Assembly: GCA_934168245.1 (NCBI GenBank) | Contig: CAKPMY010000005.1 | Span: 23,656 to 87,655, forward strand | DNA length: 64,000 bases | Direction of reading: 5' to 3' | From: an uncultured Bacilli bacterium | GTDB taxonomy: Bacteria > Bacillota_I > Bacilli_A > RF39 > UBA660 | Notes under the pieces: model-generated | Database searches by the model: none | Seen by the model: only the letters and a program-made list of their open reading frames with translations | What the model was told of the DNA's origin: nothing | Made by a program: the position numbers and the translations under genes | Shown: positions 1 to 8,118 of the stretch, piece by piece | Layout of the letters: every line of letters begins with the position of its first letter | Numbering within the stretch: the stretch's first letter is position 1

Positions 1-136
1 TCGAGCAAGATTATATCATAAAGCAAAAAAAATGTCAAACAAAATTGAATCAAATCCCAACTCAAATAAAGCAGTCATACAAAAAAGCTGGCATTTCAGT
101 CAATCCAAAATACTTAAAAATTAGCACACTTTTGTA

Positions 137-159
137 AAAGAAAAGAACTCTACAGTTCC
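137..159 (-). terminator. Weak terminator after trmK
   Basis: A 5-6 bp hairpin (GGAACT / AGTTC, loop spanning the stop codon) is followed on the minus strand by TTTTCTTTT. The stem overlaps the trmK stop codon. It is short, so termination is only plausible. Confidence 0.4.
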
Positions 160-812
160 CTCTCTATCATTTTAATTTCTCTTTTAGTAATAAATTTCTT
201 ATACCTATAATTCTTAGGTAATATAGAAATAAGTATCTCTCTAGATAACTTTTCTCTTTTATAATACTCTTCAAATAAATTACCTTTCTTCTCAAGAAGT
301 ACAGGTCCAAAGAAATATTCTCTTCTAGTATAATGTCTCTTACCTTTTTTAAATTTAATTATCTGATAAATAAACTTCTTATCTTTAACTAATTCTTCAT
401 CATCAATATAAAACCCATTCTTAGTTAAAAACTTCTTAACATCTATCTGATAATTATTAGGACTAATTATAATAGTATCTATTTTTTTTAATACTTTCAT
501 ATTATTTTTAAATATACCTATCATATTTCTTCCACCCATACCAGAAATAATCACTGTATTAACTTCATCTGAATAAGTATCTAAACCATTTCCCAGTCTA
601 ACTTCAATTTTTTTCTCTAACCCTTCTCTTTTTATATTCTCTCTTGCTTGTTTAACTGGACCTTCTGCTATATCAGAAGCAATCGCTTTAATATTTTTGT
701 TTTGTTTAACTAAGTAAATATCTAAAAAAGCATGATCACAACCAACATCTAAACAAAAGGAATTAGCCTCTACTAAATCCCCTATATGTTTTAATCTATC
801 ATTAATTTTCAT
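150..812 (-). CDS. trmK: tRNA (adenine(22)-N(1))-methyltransferase TrmK
   Basis: This 220-residue protein matches the TrmK/YqfN (DUF633) family, which uses S-adenosylmethionine to methylate N1 of adenine 22 in tRNA. The Rossmann SAM motif is visible near the N-terminus (DVGCDHAFLDIYL), followed by the acidic loop ASDIAEGP and the family motif ISGMGGRNM around residues 90-97. The start ATG overlaps the rpoD stop by one base (TAATG), so translation is probably coupled to rpoD. TrmK lies directly after rpoD in many Bacilli, which supports the call. Length is normal for the family. Confidence 0.92.
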   Translation of the reverse strand: MKINDRLKHIGDLVEANSFCLDVGCDHAFLDIYLVKQNKNIKAIASDIAEGPVKQARENIKREGLEKKIEVRLGNGLDTYSDEVNTVIISGMGGRNMIGIFKNNMKVLKKIDTIIISPNNYQIDVKKFLTKNGFYIDDEELVKDKKFIYQIIKFKKGKRHYTRREYFFGPVLLEKKGNLFEEYYKREKLSREILISILPKNYRYKKFITKREIKMIEREL

Positions 813-1903
813 TAATCAGTCAAGAAATCCTTTAATTTTCTACTACGAGAAGGATGTCTTAATTTACGAAGTGCTTTAGCCTCTATTTGTCTAATTCTCT
901 CACGAGTAACTCCAAATATTTGTCCAACTTCTTCTAGTGTTCTACATTGTCCATCATTAAGTCCAAATCTAAGTCTAAGTACTTTTTCTTCACGTTCTGT
1001 TAAAGTTGATAAAACTCCAGATAACTCTTCTTTTAACATTTCAACTGTTGCATACTCTTCTGGACCCATAGTTCTCTCATCTTTAATAAAATCTCCTAAA
1101 TGTGAATCATCTTCTTCACCTATTGGTGTTTCTAATGAAACTGGATCTTGTGAAATCTTATAAACTTCACGAACTTTATCAATAGAAATTCCTAACTTTT
1201 TAGCAATTTCTTCATCTGTTGGTTCACGATTTAACTCTTGTGTTAATTGTCTTTGTACACGTGCTAATTTATTAATTGTTTCAACCATATGTACTGGTAC
1301 ACGTATTGTTCTTGCTTGATCTGCTATTGCTCTTGTAATTGCTTGTCTAATCCACCAAGTAGCATATGTAGAGAACTTATATCCTTTAGTAGGATCAAAC
1401 TTATCTACTGCTTTCATTAATCCAATATTACCTTCTTGAATTAAGTCTAAGAATAACATTCCACGTCCTACATATCTTTTCGCAATACTAACAACTAAAC
1501 GTAAATTTGATTCAGCAAGCATTCTCTTTGCTTCTTCGTCTCCTTCTTCAGCTCGCTTAGCATATTCAAACTCTTCATCTGAAGTAAGTAAGTTAATACG
1601 TCCAATCTCTTTTAAGTACATACGTACAGGATCATTAATTTTAACATCTTTAGATAATGTAATATCTTCAACCGCTACATCTGCTGTAATTTCTTCTCCA
1701 GAAGCATCATCACTACCATCTTCTGTAACTATATCAATATTTGCCTCAACTAAAGCATTATATAAGTCATCTAATGAATCACTATCTACATCTAATCCCT
1801 TTAATTCTTCTGCTAACTGTTCGTAAGTAATAAAACCTTGTTTCTTACCTTTTGCTAGTAATTTATTCTTTCTTTCTTCAAGTGTTTTTATTTCTCCAAC
1901 CAT
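812..1903 (-). CDS. rpoD: Primary RNA polymerase sigma factor RpoD/SigA
   Basis: The 363-residue protein is the housekeeping sigma-70 factor that directs RNA polymerase to TTGACA/TATAAT promoters. A short acidic region 1.1 leads into region 1.2 (DPVRMYLKEIG). The highly conserved region 2 follows (NLRLVVSIAKRYVGRG, then a block with KFSTYATWWIRQAI), then region 3 and the region 4.2 helix-turn-helix (TREEVGQIFGVTRERIRQIE-like segment) ending in RKLRHPSR. It starts 3 nt after dnaG ends and overlaps trmK by one base, forming a dnaG-rpoD-trmK operon without rpsU. The size matches SigA of Bacilli. Confidence 0.97.
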   Translation of the reverse strand: MVGEIKTLEERKNKLLAKGKKQGFITYEQLAEELKGLDVDSDSLDDLYNALVEANIDIVTEDGSDDASGEEITADVAVEDITLSKDVKINDPVRMYLKEIGRINLLTSDEEFEYAKRAEEGDEEAKRMLAESNLRLVVSIAKRYVGRGMLFLDLIQEGNIGLMKAVDKFDPTKGYKFSTYATWWIRQAITRAIADQARTIRVPVHMVETINKLARVQRQLTQELNREPTDEEIAKKLGISIDKVREVYKISQDPVSLETPIGEEDDSHLGDFIKDERTMGPEEYATVEMLKEELSGVLSTLTEREEKVLRLRFGLNDGQCRTLEEVGQIFGVTRERIRQIEAKALRKLRHPSRSRKLKDFLTD

Positions 1904-1906
1904 GCT

Positions 1907-3631
1907 CTATTCTCCCATTCTTAACTTTCTAATTTTATCCGCTATCTTAGCCTGTTCTAATGGATCTACTTCTTTTTTCATCAAATTAGTTAATCTTTTA
2001 ATTTCTTGATTACATCGATAATCTCTTATAACCTTAAAATACTGAAATAACTCTCCTTTTGTAGTCTCCTCACTATAACTATCTGCTAATATAGAATTAA
2101 GTAAAACTAGAATATCTTCTTTACCTTGAACATAAGTATAAAAATCAGCAACATTTATATTACCATACAACTTATAATAATAAATAATCTCACTAGAAAG
2201 TATTCTACTCTCTTCACTTGGAAATACTATATTTTCCCTCTCTACTTGACTAATTACCCAATCATTATTAAGCATAAAGTAAAGTATTTGTTCAACTGCT
2301 TTATCATACTTTGTTTTCTTAACTACTTTATTTACTACCTCTGGAACCACTCTTTTAGTTGTCGTTTTAAACTCAACCAAGTCTTTAAAACGTTTTTCCA
2401 GTGTATTATAACTTATATCAAATTCTTTTTCAAGTCTTTTAAGTACTATTTCTACTCTAATCATATCATTTATTTTTACTGTTTCTTTTAAAACTTCATT
2501 TATATAATTGGCTTTTTCTTCATCACTTCTAAAATTAACATTCTTTCGTAACTGTTGTATTTTAAAATCACTAAAGTTTAAAGCATTCTCAACAAGTCCA
2601 ATAAATCTTTCTTTTCCATGTTTTAATATAAATGAATCCGGATCATCATTATCAGGTAAAACTACTACTTTTACCTCCACTCCTTCATCAAGTAAATGCT
2701 CCCCTATACTAAGCATTGCCTTAACTCCCGGATCATCCCCATCTAAACATAAAATAATGTTATTAGAAAGTCTCTTAATCAAATTAAACTGATTATTAGT
2801 AAGTGCTGTTCCCATTAAAGCAACTGTATTTTTAACTCCTACAATACTTGCTCTAATAACGTCCATGAAACCTTCCATTACTATAACTGACTTCTTAAGT
2901 CTACACTCTTCTCTCGCAATATGATAATGGTATAACATTTCACCCTTTTTAAAGATATCTGTCTCTTTTGTATTTAAGTATTTATTCTGATCTACATCTT
3001 TATATATTCTTCCACTAAATCCAACTACTTGTCCAGAAACATCATACAGTGGAAACATAATTCTATCATCATATATATCATGATCATCACTAGATAATCC
3101 AATTCTATTTAATGTACTAAGTTCATACTTTTTACTAACTAATAACTTAGTCAAATCATCTCGACTCTCTAATGATAAACCTATTTCAAATTCTTTAATT
3201 GCTTCTTCATTAATACCACGTTTACTTAAGTAAGACCTTGCATCTTTACCAACTGAAGCTGACAAGTTATTTTGAAAATATTTAACCGCAAAGTTATATG
3301 CCTCATATAAATGATCAAACTTAGTAGTTTTCTTCACAATATTTACTGAAGAAACATTTACTCCAACTTTTTCTCCTAAATATCTTAAAGCCTCTCTAAA
3401 ATCTATATGCTCATAATTCATTAAAAAAGTATAAACATTCCCCGTAGCATGACAAGAAAAACAAGTATAGATTTGTTTTTCTCTTGAAACGCACATTGAA
3501 GGATTGGAATCATCATGAAATGGACAAACTCCAAAGAAGTTTTTACCCCTTGCTACTAAAGGAATTCTTTCTCCAATGATGTCAACTATATCTGTCTTAC
3601 TACGAATTTCATTCGCTAAGTCATTATTCAA
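1907..3631 (-). CDS. dnaG: DNA primase DnaG
   Basis: The 574-residue primase makes RNA primers at the replication fork. The N-terminal CHC2 zinc finger has ligands C36, H39, C57 and C60. The TOPRIM core follows with the family motifs VMEGFMDVI and the acidic motif LCLDGDDPG, and a poorly conserved C-terminal helicase-interaction domain ends the protein. The start is a TTG, chosen because AGAAGGAG lies 9 nt upstream and no ATG fits. It is the first gene of the dnaG-rpoD-trmK operon and has its own promoter at 3660-3688. It is slightly shorter than the roughly 600 residues of Bacillus DnaG, with the difference in the C-terminal part. Confidence 0.95.
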   Translation of the reverse strand: MNNDLANEIRSKTDIVDIIGERIPLVARGKNFFGVCPFHDDSNPSMCVSREKQIYTCFSCHATGNVYTFLMNYEHIDFREALRYLGEKVGVNVSSVNIVKKTTKFDHLYEAYNFAVKYFQNNLSASVGKDARSYLSKRGINEEAIKEFEIGLSLESRDDLTKLLVSKKYELSTLNRIGLSSDDHDIYDDRIMFPLYDVSGQVVGFSGRIYKDVDQNKYLNTKETDIFKKGEMLYHYHIAREECRLKKSVIVMEGFMDVIRASIVGVKNTVALMGTALTNNQFNLIKRLSNNIILCLDGDDPGVKAMLSIGEHLLDEGVEVKVVVLPDNDDPDSFILKHGKERFIGLVENALNFSDFKIQQLRKNVNFRSDEEKANYINEVLKETVKINDMIRVEIVLKRLEKEFDISYNTLEKRFKDLVEFKTTTKRVVPEVVNKVVKKTKYDKAVEQILYFMLNNDWVISQVERENIVFPSEESRILSSEIIYYYKLYGNINVADFYTYVQGKEDILVLLNSILADSYSEETTKGELFQYFKVIRDYRCNQEIKRLTNLMKKEVDPLEQAKIADKIRKLRMGE

Positions 3632-3659
3632 CTGACACCACTCCTTCTAAACAACACAT

Positions 3660-3688
3660 ATTATATCATATTTTGATACTTTTTTCAA
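3660..3688 (-). promoter_or_regulatory. Promoter of dnaG-rpoD-trmK operon
   Basis: On the minus strand a TTGAAA -35 box and a TATAAT -10 box are separated by exactly 17 nt. The -10 lies about 30 nt upstream of the TTG start of dnaG. This is a near-consensus SigA promoter. Confidence 0.75.
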
Positions 3689-3712
3689 TAAAAGTAACTC
3701 AAAACCACCTTG

Positions 3713-3747
3713 ATCAAAAGAAAAACTAGAGTTTCTCCTCCAGTTTT
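3713..3747 (-). terminator. Rho-independent terminator after yqeH
   Basis: A 10-bp stem (AAAACTGGAG / CTCTAGTTTT, one G-U pair) with a 6-nt loop is followed by a T-rich run on the minus strand. It sits between yqeH and the dnaG promoter and ends the yqeG-yqeH transcript. Confidence 0.75.
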
Positions 3748-3779
3748 GTTTTTTCTCTGTCTATACCATACTCAAACTT

Positions 3780-4796
3780 CTATATCAATGACTTTCTCAT
3801 AAATGTTTCAATATCTTTATCTATATAAACATCTATTACACCTTTATTAACTATCTTGACAAATCCTAATCCATTAACAACAAGATCTTCATCATACTTA
3901 ACTTGATAAGTAATCTTATTCTTATCTCTAAGTTCATTATTATTAAGTAAATTAAGTAATCTTCTTACCTTTAAATCATTAGAAACAAATAATGTAAAAC
4001 TGTTTCTTTCTCCCTCTACATAATCAATTCTTATTATATCTTCAATAATAATAGATTGATTTGGTCTAAGTTGAAATGTCTTAGGCTTTATCTCTTTTTT
4101 AGCAGATATCTTCTTTACTAAAGAAGCATCTACATGATTTAAAACTGATCCTGAATCAACAAGTCCAGGTGTATCTATCAAAGTTAAATAATCATTAATC
4201 TCAATAGACACAGTATTTAAAGTAGTCGAAGGTAATGGAGACATTGTAAGTTCTTGACAATTATCTGAATAATTTTGAATAAGTTTATTTATTAAACTAG
4301 ATTTACCAGCATTAGTATGCCCAACTACATATACATTCTTAGATGTTTGATAAAACTTAATTCTCTTAAGTAAATAATCTATATTATAATTTTTATTTAC
4401 ACTAACAACAATTACTTCTTCAAAATGTATATCTTTCTCTTCTAAATACTTAATAAGTTTAGTCTCCTTTACAGACTTAGGTAATACATCTCTTTTATTT
4501 AAAACTAAAATCATTTTATTAGGAATAATCGTTCTAATTTGTTCTATATTCTTCTCTAAATTAAGTAAATCTGTAATATATAAAACTAAGTCCTTTGTCT
4601 GTCCTACTCCTTTTAATATCTCTAAGTACTCATCATTTGACTTCGTAACCATTTGATATTCTCCATAATTTTTCATTCTAAAACATCTCTGACATATATC
4701 ATTATCTAAACTTGTCGTATATCCTTCTTGTAATACATTCTCATCTTGCAACTTAACTCCACATCCCGAACATGTCTTAACTTCTTCATTATCCAT
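3780..4796 (-). CDS. yqeH: Ribosome biogenesis GTPase YqeH
   Basis: YqeH is a circularly permuted GTPase needed for 30S subunit maturation. An N-terminal zinc-finger-like segment (CSGCGVKLQ ... CQRCF) precedes the GTPase domain, in which the G4 motif NKRD comes before the G1 P-loop GHTNAGKSS and the G3 motif DTPG. That order defines the permuted YqeH class. I start at the ATG of MDNEEV because GAGAGG lies 8 nt upstream; an in-frame TTG six codons earlier lacks a proper ribosome site. The start lies inside the end of yqeG, so the two genes are translationally linked, as in Bacillus. Confidence 0.93.
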   Translation of the reverse strand: MDNEEVKTCSGCGVKLQDENVLQEGYTTSLDNDICQRCFRMKNYGEYQMVTKSNDEYLEILKGVGQTKDLVLYITDLLNLEKNIEQIRTIIPNKMILVLNKRDVLPKSVKETKLIKYLEEKDIHFEEVIVVSVNKNYNIDYLLKRIKFYQTSKNVYVVGHTNAGKSSLINKLIQNYSDNCQELTMSPLPSTTLNTVSIEINDYLTLIDTPGLVDSGSVLNHVDASLVKKISAKKEIKPKTFQLRPNQSIIIEDIIRIDYVEGERNSFTLFVSNDLKVRRLLNLLNNNELRDKNKITYQVKYDEDLVVNGLGFVKIVNKGVIDVYIDKDIETFMRKSLI

Positions 4797-5307
4797 AATA
4801 TTTACCTCTCTCAAACATTCCTCGTTTTTTATAGTATTTTATTATTCTAGTCTCTATTTTTCTATTTAATCCTGTTATTCTTAAATCTTTTTTTCCCAAT
4901 GGATCAACTAATATTGTCATTATTTTATATATATTACCTGATAAGATATCTGTAACTATTTGATCACCTATCATAACCATTTCTTTTTTCTTTAAGTTAT
5001 AATTTTTCTTTATCCATCTTAATCCTTTAGTAGAAGGCTTTAAACTAAAAGCTACTCCTCCAATTCCTAAATCTTTTAAGTATGGAGCAATTCTTTTCTT
5101 TGTATTATTAGAACTTATTAATATTAAGAAATCTTTCTGTAATTCTTTCAATAACTTTCTTGTCTTTAAAGGACATCTTTCATGCTCTAATAATCCTAAT
5201 GTATTATCTAAATCAAATATTAAACATGTAATTCCTTGTTCTTTTAATTTATTATAGTCTATCTCAAATATATTTTTTTTATACATATTAGGTCTAAATA
5301 AATTCAT
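4789..5307 (-). CDS. yqeG: YqeG family HAD IIIA-type phosphatase
   Basis: This 172-residue protein belongs to the HAD superfamily. Motif I is FDLDNTLG with the nucleophile and acid/base aspartates, motif II is the serine in LILISSNN, and motif III/IV is MIGDQIVTDILSG. It matches the YqeG family, whose gene sits just upstream of yqeH in many Firmicutes; the physiological substrate is not established. AGGTGAGAAG precedes the ATG. The yqeH start lies within its 3' end. Function beyond the phosphatase fold is inferred. Confidence 0.88.
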   Translation of the reverse strand: MNLFRPNMYKKNIFEIDYNKLKEQGITCLIFDLDNTLGLLEHERCPLKTRKLLKELQKDFLILISSNNTKKRIAPYLKDLGIGGVAFSLKPSTKGLRWIKKNYNLKKKEMVMIGDQIVTDILSGNIYKIMTILVDPLGKKDLRITGLNRKIETRIIKYYKKRGMFERGKYYG

Positions 5308-5321
5308 CTTCTCACCTACAA

Positions 5322-6770
5322 TTAATTATTAACTCTCTGTCTAATCATTTCTGTACTCATCGTTACCTTATCAAATGTATAGCCATTTTCCTTCCCATAT
5401 CTAATTATTCTTCTTAATGCATCTCTTGTATATGGTTTTACATCATGCATTAATACCATATTAACTCTGTTCTTTGATAATCTTGAAACTACATTATTAT
5501 ATATAACATCTGAAGTAACTCGTGGGTCACTAGTCGCATCTCCACTAGATACATTCCAATCATAATAACGATATCCTCTATTTAATACTTCCTTAGTTAA
5601 AATACTCATAATTCCTGGAGAGTAACGTCTACTAATTGTATTACTTGCTCCTCCTGGGAATCTGATTATCTTACTCTCTTCTCCAGTAATTCTCTTTACT
5701 CTATCTGATACTCTACCTAAATCATTAAAGTATGCATCAACTGACTGATACACTGCACTATAATCATGACTATCCGTATGAAGAGCAATACTGTGTCCCT
5801 CATCATACTCTCTTTTTATTAATTCATCTGGTCCATACCCAGTAACAAAGAAAGTAGCCTTTACGCCTTCTTCTTTTAATATATCTAAAATAACATCTGT
5901 TGTCCCATACTTCGGTCCATCATCAAAAGTTAAATAAATTGTCCCTTTAGAATCTCTCTTAGATACAATTACCTTACGTACTACTTCATAAGTATTATTA
6001 GCTTTATCACTAACCGTATAAGTAACAGTATATTCTCCTACTTTATTAGTATCAATACTATTATTTACCTTAACTTCTCCTGTAATATCTCCATCACAAT
6101 TATCACTTGCTTTATACCCAAGTTCATTATAATTATCTCCTACATATAAATAAGAAACATCACTACCAACTAATTCAATAACCGGATTAGTCTTATCTTC
6201 ATAAATAATCTTTCTACTAATACTACTCTTATTACCATGTTTATCTTTAACACTATAAGTAATCTTATCCTTATCCTGTACTACTTTAACCTTACCAGTA
6301 ACATCTCCATCATAGTCATCAACTGCACTATATTCTTCTTCCTTATAAGTACTATTAGGACATACATATATATCCTCATCACTTACTAACTTAATTACCG
6401 GAGCCTTTCTATCAACTACTTTTACTTTTCTAGTAACACTCTTAGAAAAATACCCTTCCTTAACTTTATAAGTAATTTCATATACTCCAAGCTTAGAAGT
6501 ATCAACTTCTCCCTTAACTACTACATCACTACTAACATCTTTTCCTAAAAACTTAGCCTTATATCCTTTTTCAACATAAGTACTTTTATATCCAACTTCT
6601 ACATATCTAGATCCTTTTAAATTAATAGTTGGCAGTAACAAAAAATCATATATCGCAAAAGCCAAAGCACAAAGTAGAACAATAACTCCCCAAATAATAA
6701 GAGAAGAATTACTCTTCTTAAAATATCTAATAAATTGTCTATTATATTTATTAATATGTTCTTCTTCCAT
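5322..6770 (-). CDS. Membrane-anchored polysaccharide deacetylase with Ig-like repeats
   Basis: The 482-residue protein has a cytoplasmic N-terminus and one transmembrane helix near residues 24-46. Three successive Ig-like modules of the DUF5011 type follow (about 55-272; repeated pattern of a YVEVGY-like start, then a DGDVTGKVKV-like turn, then EITYKV/TYTVSD-type strands). A NodB-type carbohydrate esterase domain ends the protein. The esterase shows TFDDGPKYG (motif 1) and the metal-binding H-T-D-S-H cluster (motif 2). The family removes N-acetyl groups from cell-wall glycans such as peptidoglycan GlcNAc or MurNAc; the exact substrate is not known. It lies 14 nt upstream of yqeG and may be co-transcribed. 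Confidence 0.85.
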   Translation of the reverse strand: MEEEHINKYNRQFIRYFKKSNSSLIIWGVIVLLCALAFAIYDFLLLPTINLKGSRYVEVGYKSTYVEKGYKAKFLGKDVSSDVVVKGEVDTSKLGVYEITYKVKEGYFSKSVTRKVKVVDRKAPVIKLVSDEDIYVCPNSTYKEEEYSAVDDYDGDVTGKVKVVQDKDKITYSVKDKHGNKSSISRKIIYEDKTNPVIELVGSDVSYLYVGDNYNELGYKASDNCDGDITGEVKVNNSIDTNKVGEYTVTYTVSDKANNTYEVVRKVIVSKRDSKGTIYLTFDDGPKYGTTDVILDILKEEGVKATFFVTGYGPDELIKREYDEGHSIALHTDSHDYSAVYQSVDAYFNDLGRVSDRVKRITGEESKIIRFPGGASNTISRRYSPGIMSILTKEVLNRGYRYYDWNVSSGDATSDPRVTSDVIYNNVVSRLSKNRVNMVLMHDVKPYTRDALRRIIRYGKENGYTFDKVTMSTEMIRQRVNN

Positions 6771-6828
6771 AAAACTTCACCATCACTACTACAATTATAC
6801 TAAAAATATTATCTATTGTCTAGAAAAC

Positions 6829-7527
6829 CTATTTATCATATTTATTATTCTTAATAAACTCTCTAAGTATTTTCGTAAGTGCCCTCTTCTCAATCCTTGA
6901 AACATAACTCCTAGAAATACCCAACTTCTTACTAATAGTTTTCTGTGTCTCTTCATCCTGATTATTTAATCCATATCTTCTAATTAGTATCTCTTTTTCT
7001 CTAGGTGTTAATACATTAATATATTTTTTTAATAACTCTATATTATCTTTTAAATCTATATCTGATACAAAATCTGGATTAGGAGTCTTTAAAACGTCCA
7101 TTATTGCTATCTCATTCCCATCTTTATCAAACCCAACTGCATCATTTATTGAAATATCATTATTATAACGATTATTACTTCTAAAATACATAAGTATTTC
7201 ATTCTCTATACACCTAGCACAATAAGTTGTAATCTTAACTCCCTTATCACTAGAAAAAGTATCTACTCCTTTAATTAATCCAATAGTTCCAATACTAATT
7301 AAATCATCACTATCTACATATTTATTATCAAACTTTTTTATAATATGAGCAACTAATCTTAAATTATGTTCTATAAGTTTATTCCTATCTTCTATATTAC
7401 CTTCCATCTTACCCTTAATACATTTCTCTTCTTCCTCCACACTTAAAGGTTCCGGAAAAACATCATTAGAGTAAGATCCAGTAAAACAAAATAAATTCTT
7501 TAAAATATCTAACAAATTAAAAAACAT
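6829..7527 (-). CDS. sigK: Sporulation-type sigma factor, SigK-like
   Basis: The 232-residue sigma-70 protein carries the SigK signature. A hydrophobic N-terminal leader (residues 1-19) is followed by a segment close to the FPQPLS site region of SigK (here FPEPLS), then NLRLVAHIIKKF, LISIGTIGLIKG, TYCARCIENEILM and a C-terminal ISRSYVSRIEKRAL helix-turn-helix. In spore formers SigK drives late mother-cell genes and is made as a membrane-bound pro-protein whose leader is removed; the leader-like stretch here suggests the same. No sporulation gene is present in the window, so the role could be different. TAGGAGG precedes the ATG. A tandem 11-bp repeat lies upstream (7557-7578). Confidence 0.85.
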   Translation of the reverse strand: MFFNLLDILKNLFCFTGSYSNDVFPEPLSVEEEEKCIKGKMEGNIEDRNKLIEHNLRLVAHIIKKFDNKYVDSDDLISIGTIGLIKGVDTFSSDKGVKITTYCARCIENEILMYFRSNNRYNNDISINDAVGFDKDGNEIAIMDVLKTPNPDFVSDIDLKDNIELLKKYINVLTPREKEILIRRYGLNNQDEETQKTISKKLGISRSYVSRIEKRALTKILREFIKNNKYDK

Positions 7528-7543
7528 ATAATCCTCCTACTAA

Positions 7544-7549
7544 ATTATA
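7544..7549 (-). promoter_or_regulatory. Likely -10 box of the sigK-like gene
   Basis: A perfect TATAAT on the minus strand lies close upstream of the ribosome site. No good -35 hexamer is found at the right distance; that place is taken by the tandem repeat at 7557-7578, which suggests activator- or repressor-dependent control. Confidence 0.45.
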
Positions 7550-7556
7550 TGTCTAA

Positions 7557-7578
7557 ATTTGTAACTTATTTGTAACTT
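7557..7578 (-). repeat. Perfect 11-bp tandem direct repeat in sigK-like promoter
   Basis: Two head-to-tail copies of AAGTTACAAAT (minus strand) lie directly upstream of the -10 box. The 11-bp period places both on the same helix face, as expected for a protein operator. No further copy was noticed elsewhere in the window. Confidence 0.6.
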
Positions 7579-7647
7579 AATCATCACACTTCATATCTTA
7601 AATAAACTACTCTAATATCAATCCTAAATTTCTATCTATCAAAAATA

Positions 7648-8118
7648 TTAACTAATACAGTTCTTCTTACGTCTTCTAAATCTATAAATCAAACTATAAA
7701 GTAAAACTCCTAAAGATACCCCAACTGTATCTATTAAAACATCTCTTACTTCGCAAGATCTACCTTTAATAAACAACTGATGTACTTCATCACTACAAGC
7801 ATATAAAAGTCCTAAAAAGACTGCTAAAAGAATCATTTTTATATCAATATCCCTATATTCTCTAAGTAAACTAATAATTAAAATACCCAATATAAAATAT
7901 ATAAATAAATGAGCACTCTTCCTAACTGGCACTACTAAATATTTTAATACTTTGTCTTTTTCTTCACTACTCAACTTACGTTTAATTACTTTCTCAACTG
8001 TTCTTACTATTAATCCATCACTCTTCTTAGTAGAAGTACCACCTGTATCATTAGAAAACATAAATATTAAGCCACACCATAATACTATTAATATTATTTT
8101 TACTATTTTTTTTATCAT
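7648..8118 (-). CDS. VanZ-like family membrane protein
   Basis: The 156-residue protein has four predicted membrane segments and the VanZ family pattern. This comprises an early WCGLIFMFSN segment, VRKSAHLFIYFILG in the middle, and a SDEVHQLFIKGRSCEVRDVLIDTVG block near the C-terminus. VanZ proteins are linked to teicoplanin resistance in enterococci, but most family members have no known activity. It overlaps the 3' end of the MurE-type ligase gene by 4 nt, so the two are co-translated. Pairing with a wall synthesis gene fits an envelope role, which is inference. Confidence 0.85.
   Translation of the reverse strand: MIKKIVKIILIVLWCGLIFMFSNDTGGTSTKKSDGLIVRTVEKVIKRKLSSEEKDKVLKYLVVPVRKSAHLFIYFILGILIISLLREYRDIDIKMILLAVFLGLLYACSDEVHQLFIKGRSCEVRDVLIDTVGVSLGVLLYSLIYRFRRRKKNCIS

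Noticed and set aside
2126..2792. Plus-strand open frames opposite dnaG
   Set aside because: Shadow frames with low-complexity content and no ribosome sites; the minus strand encodes a clear primase.
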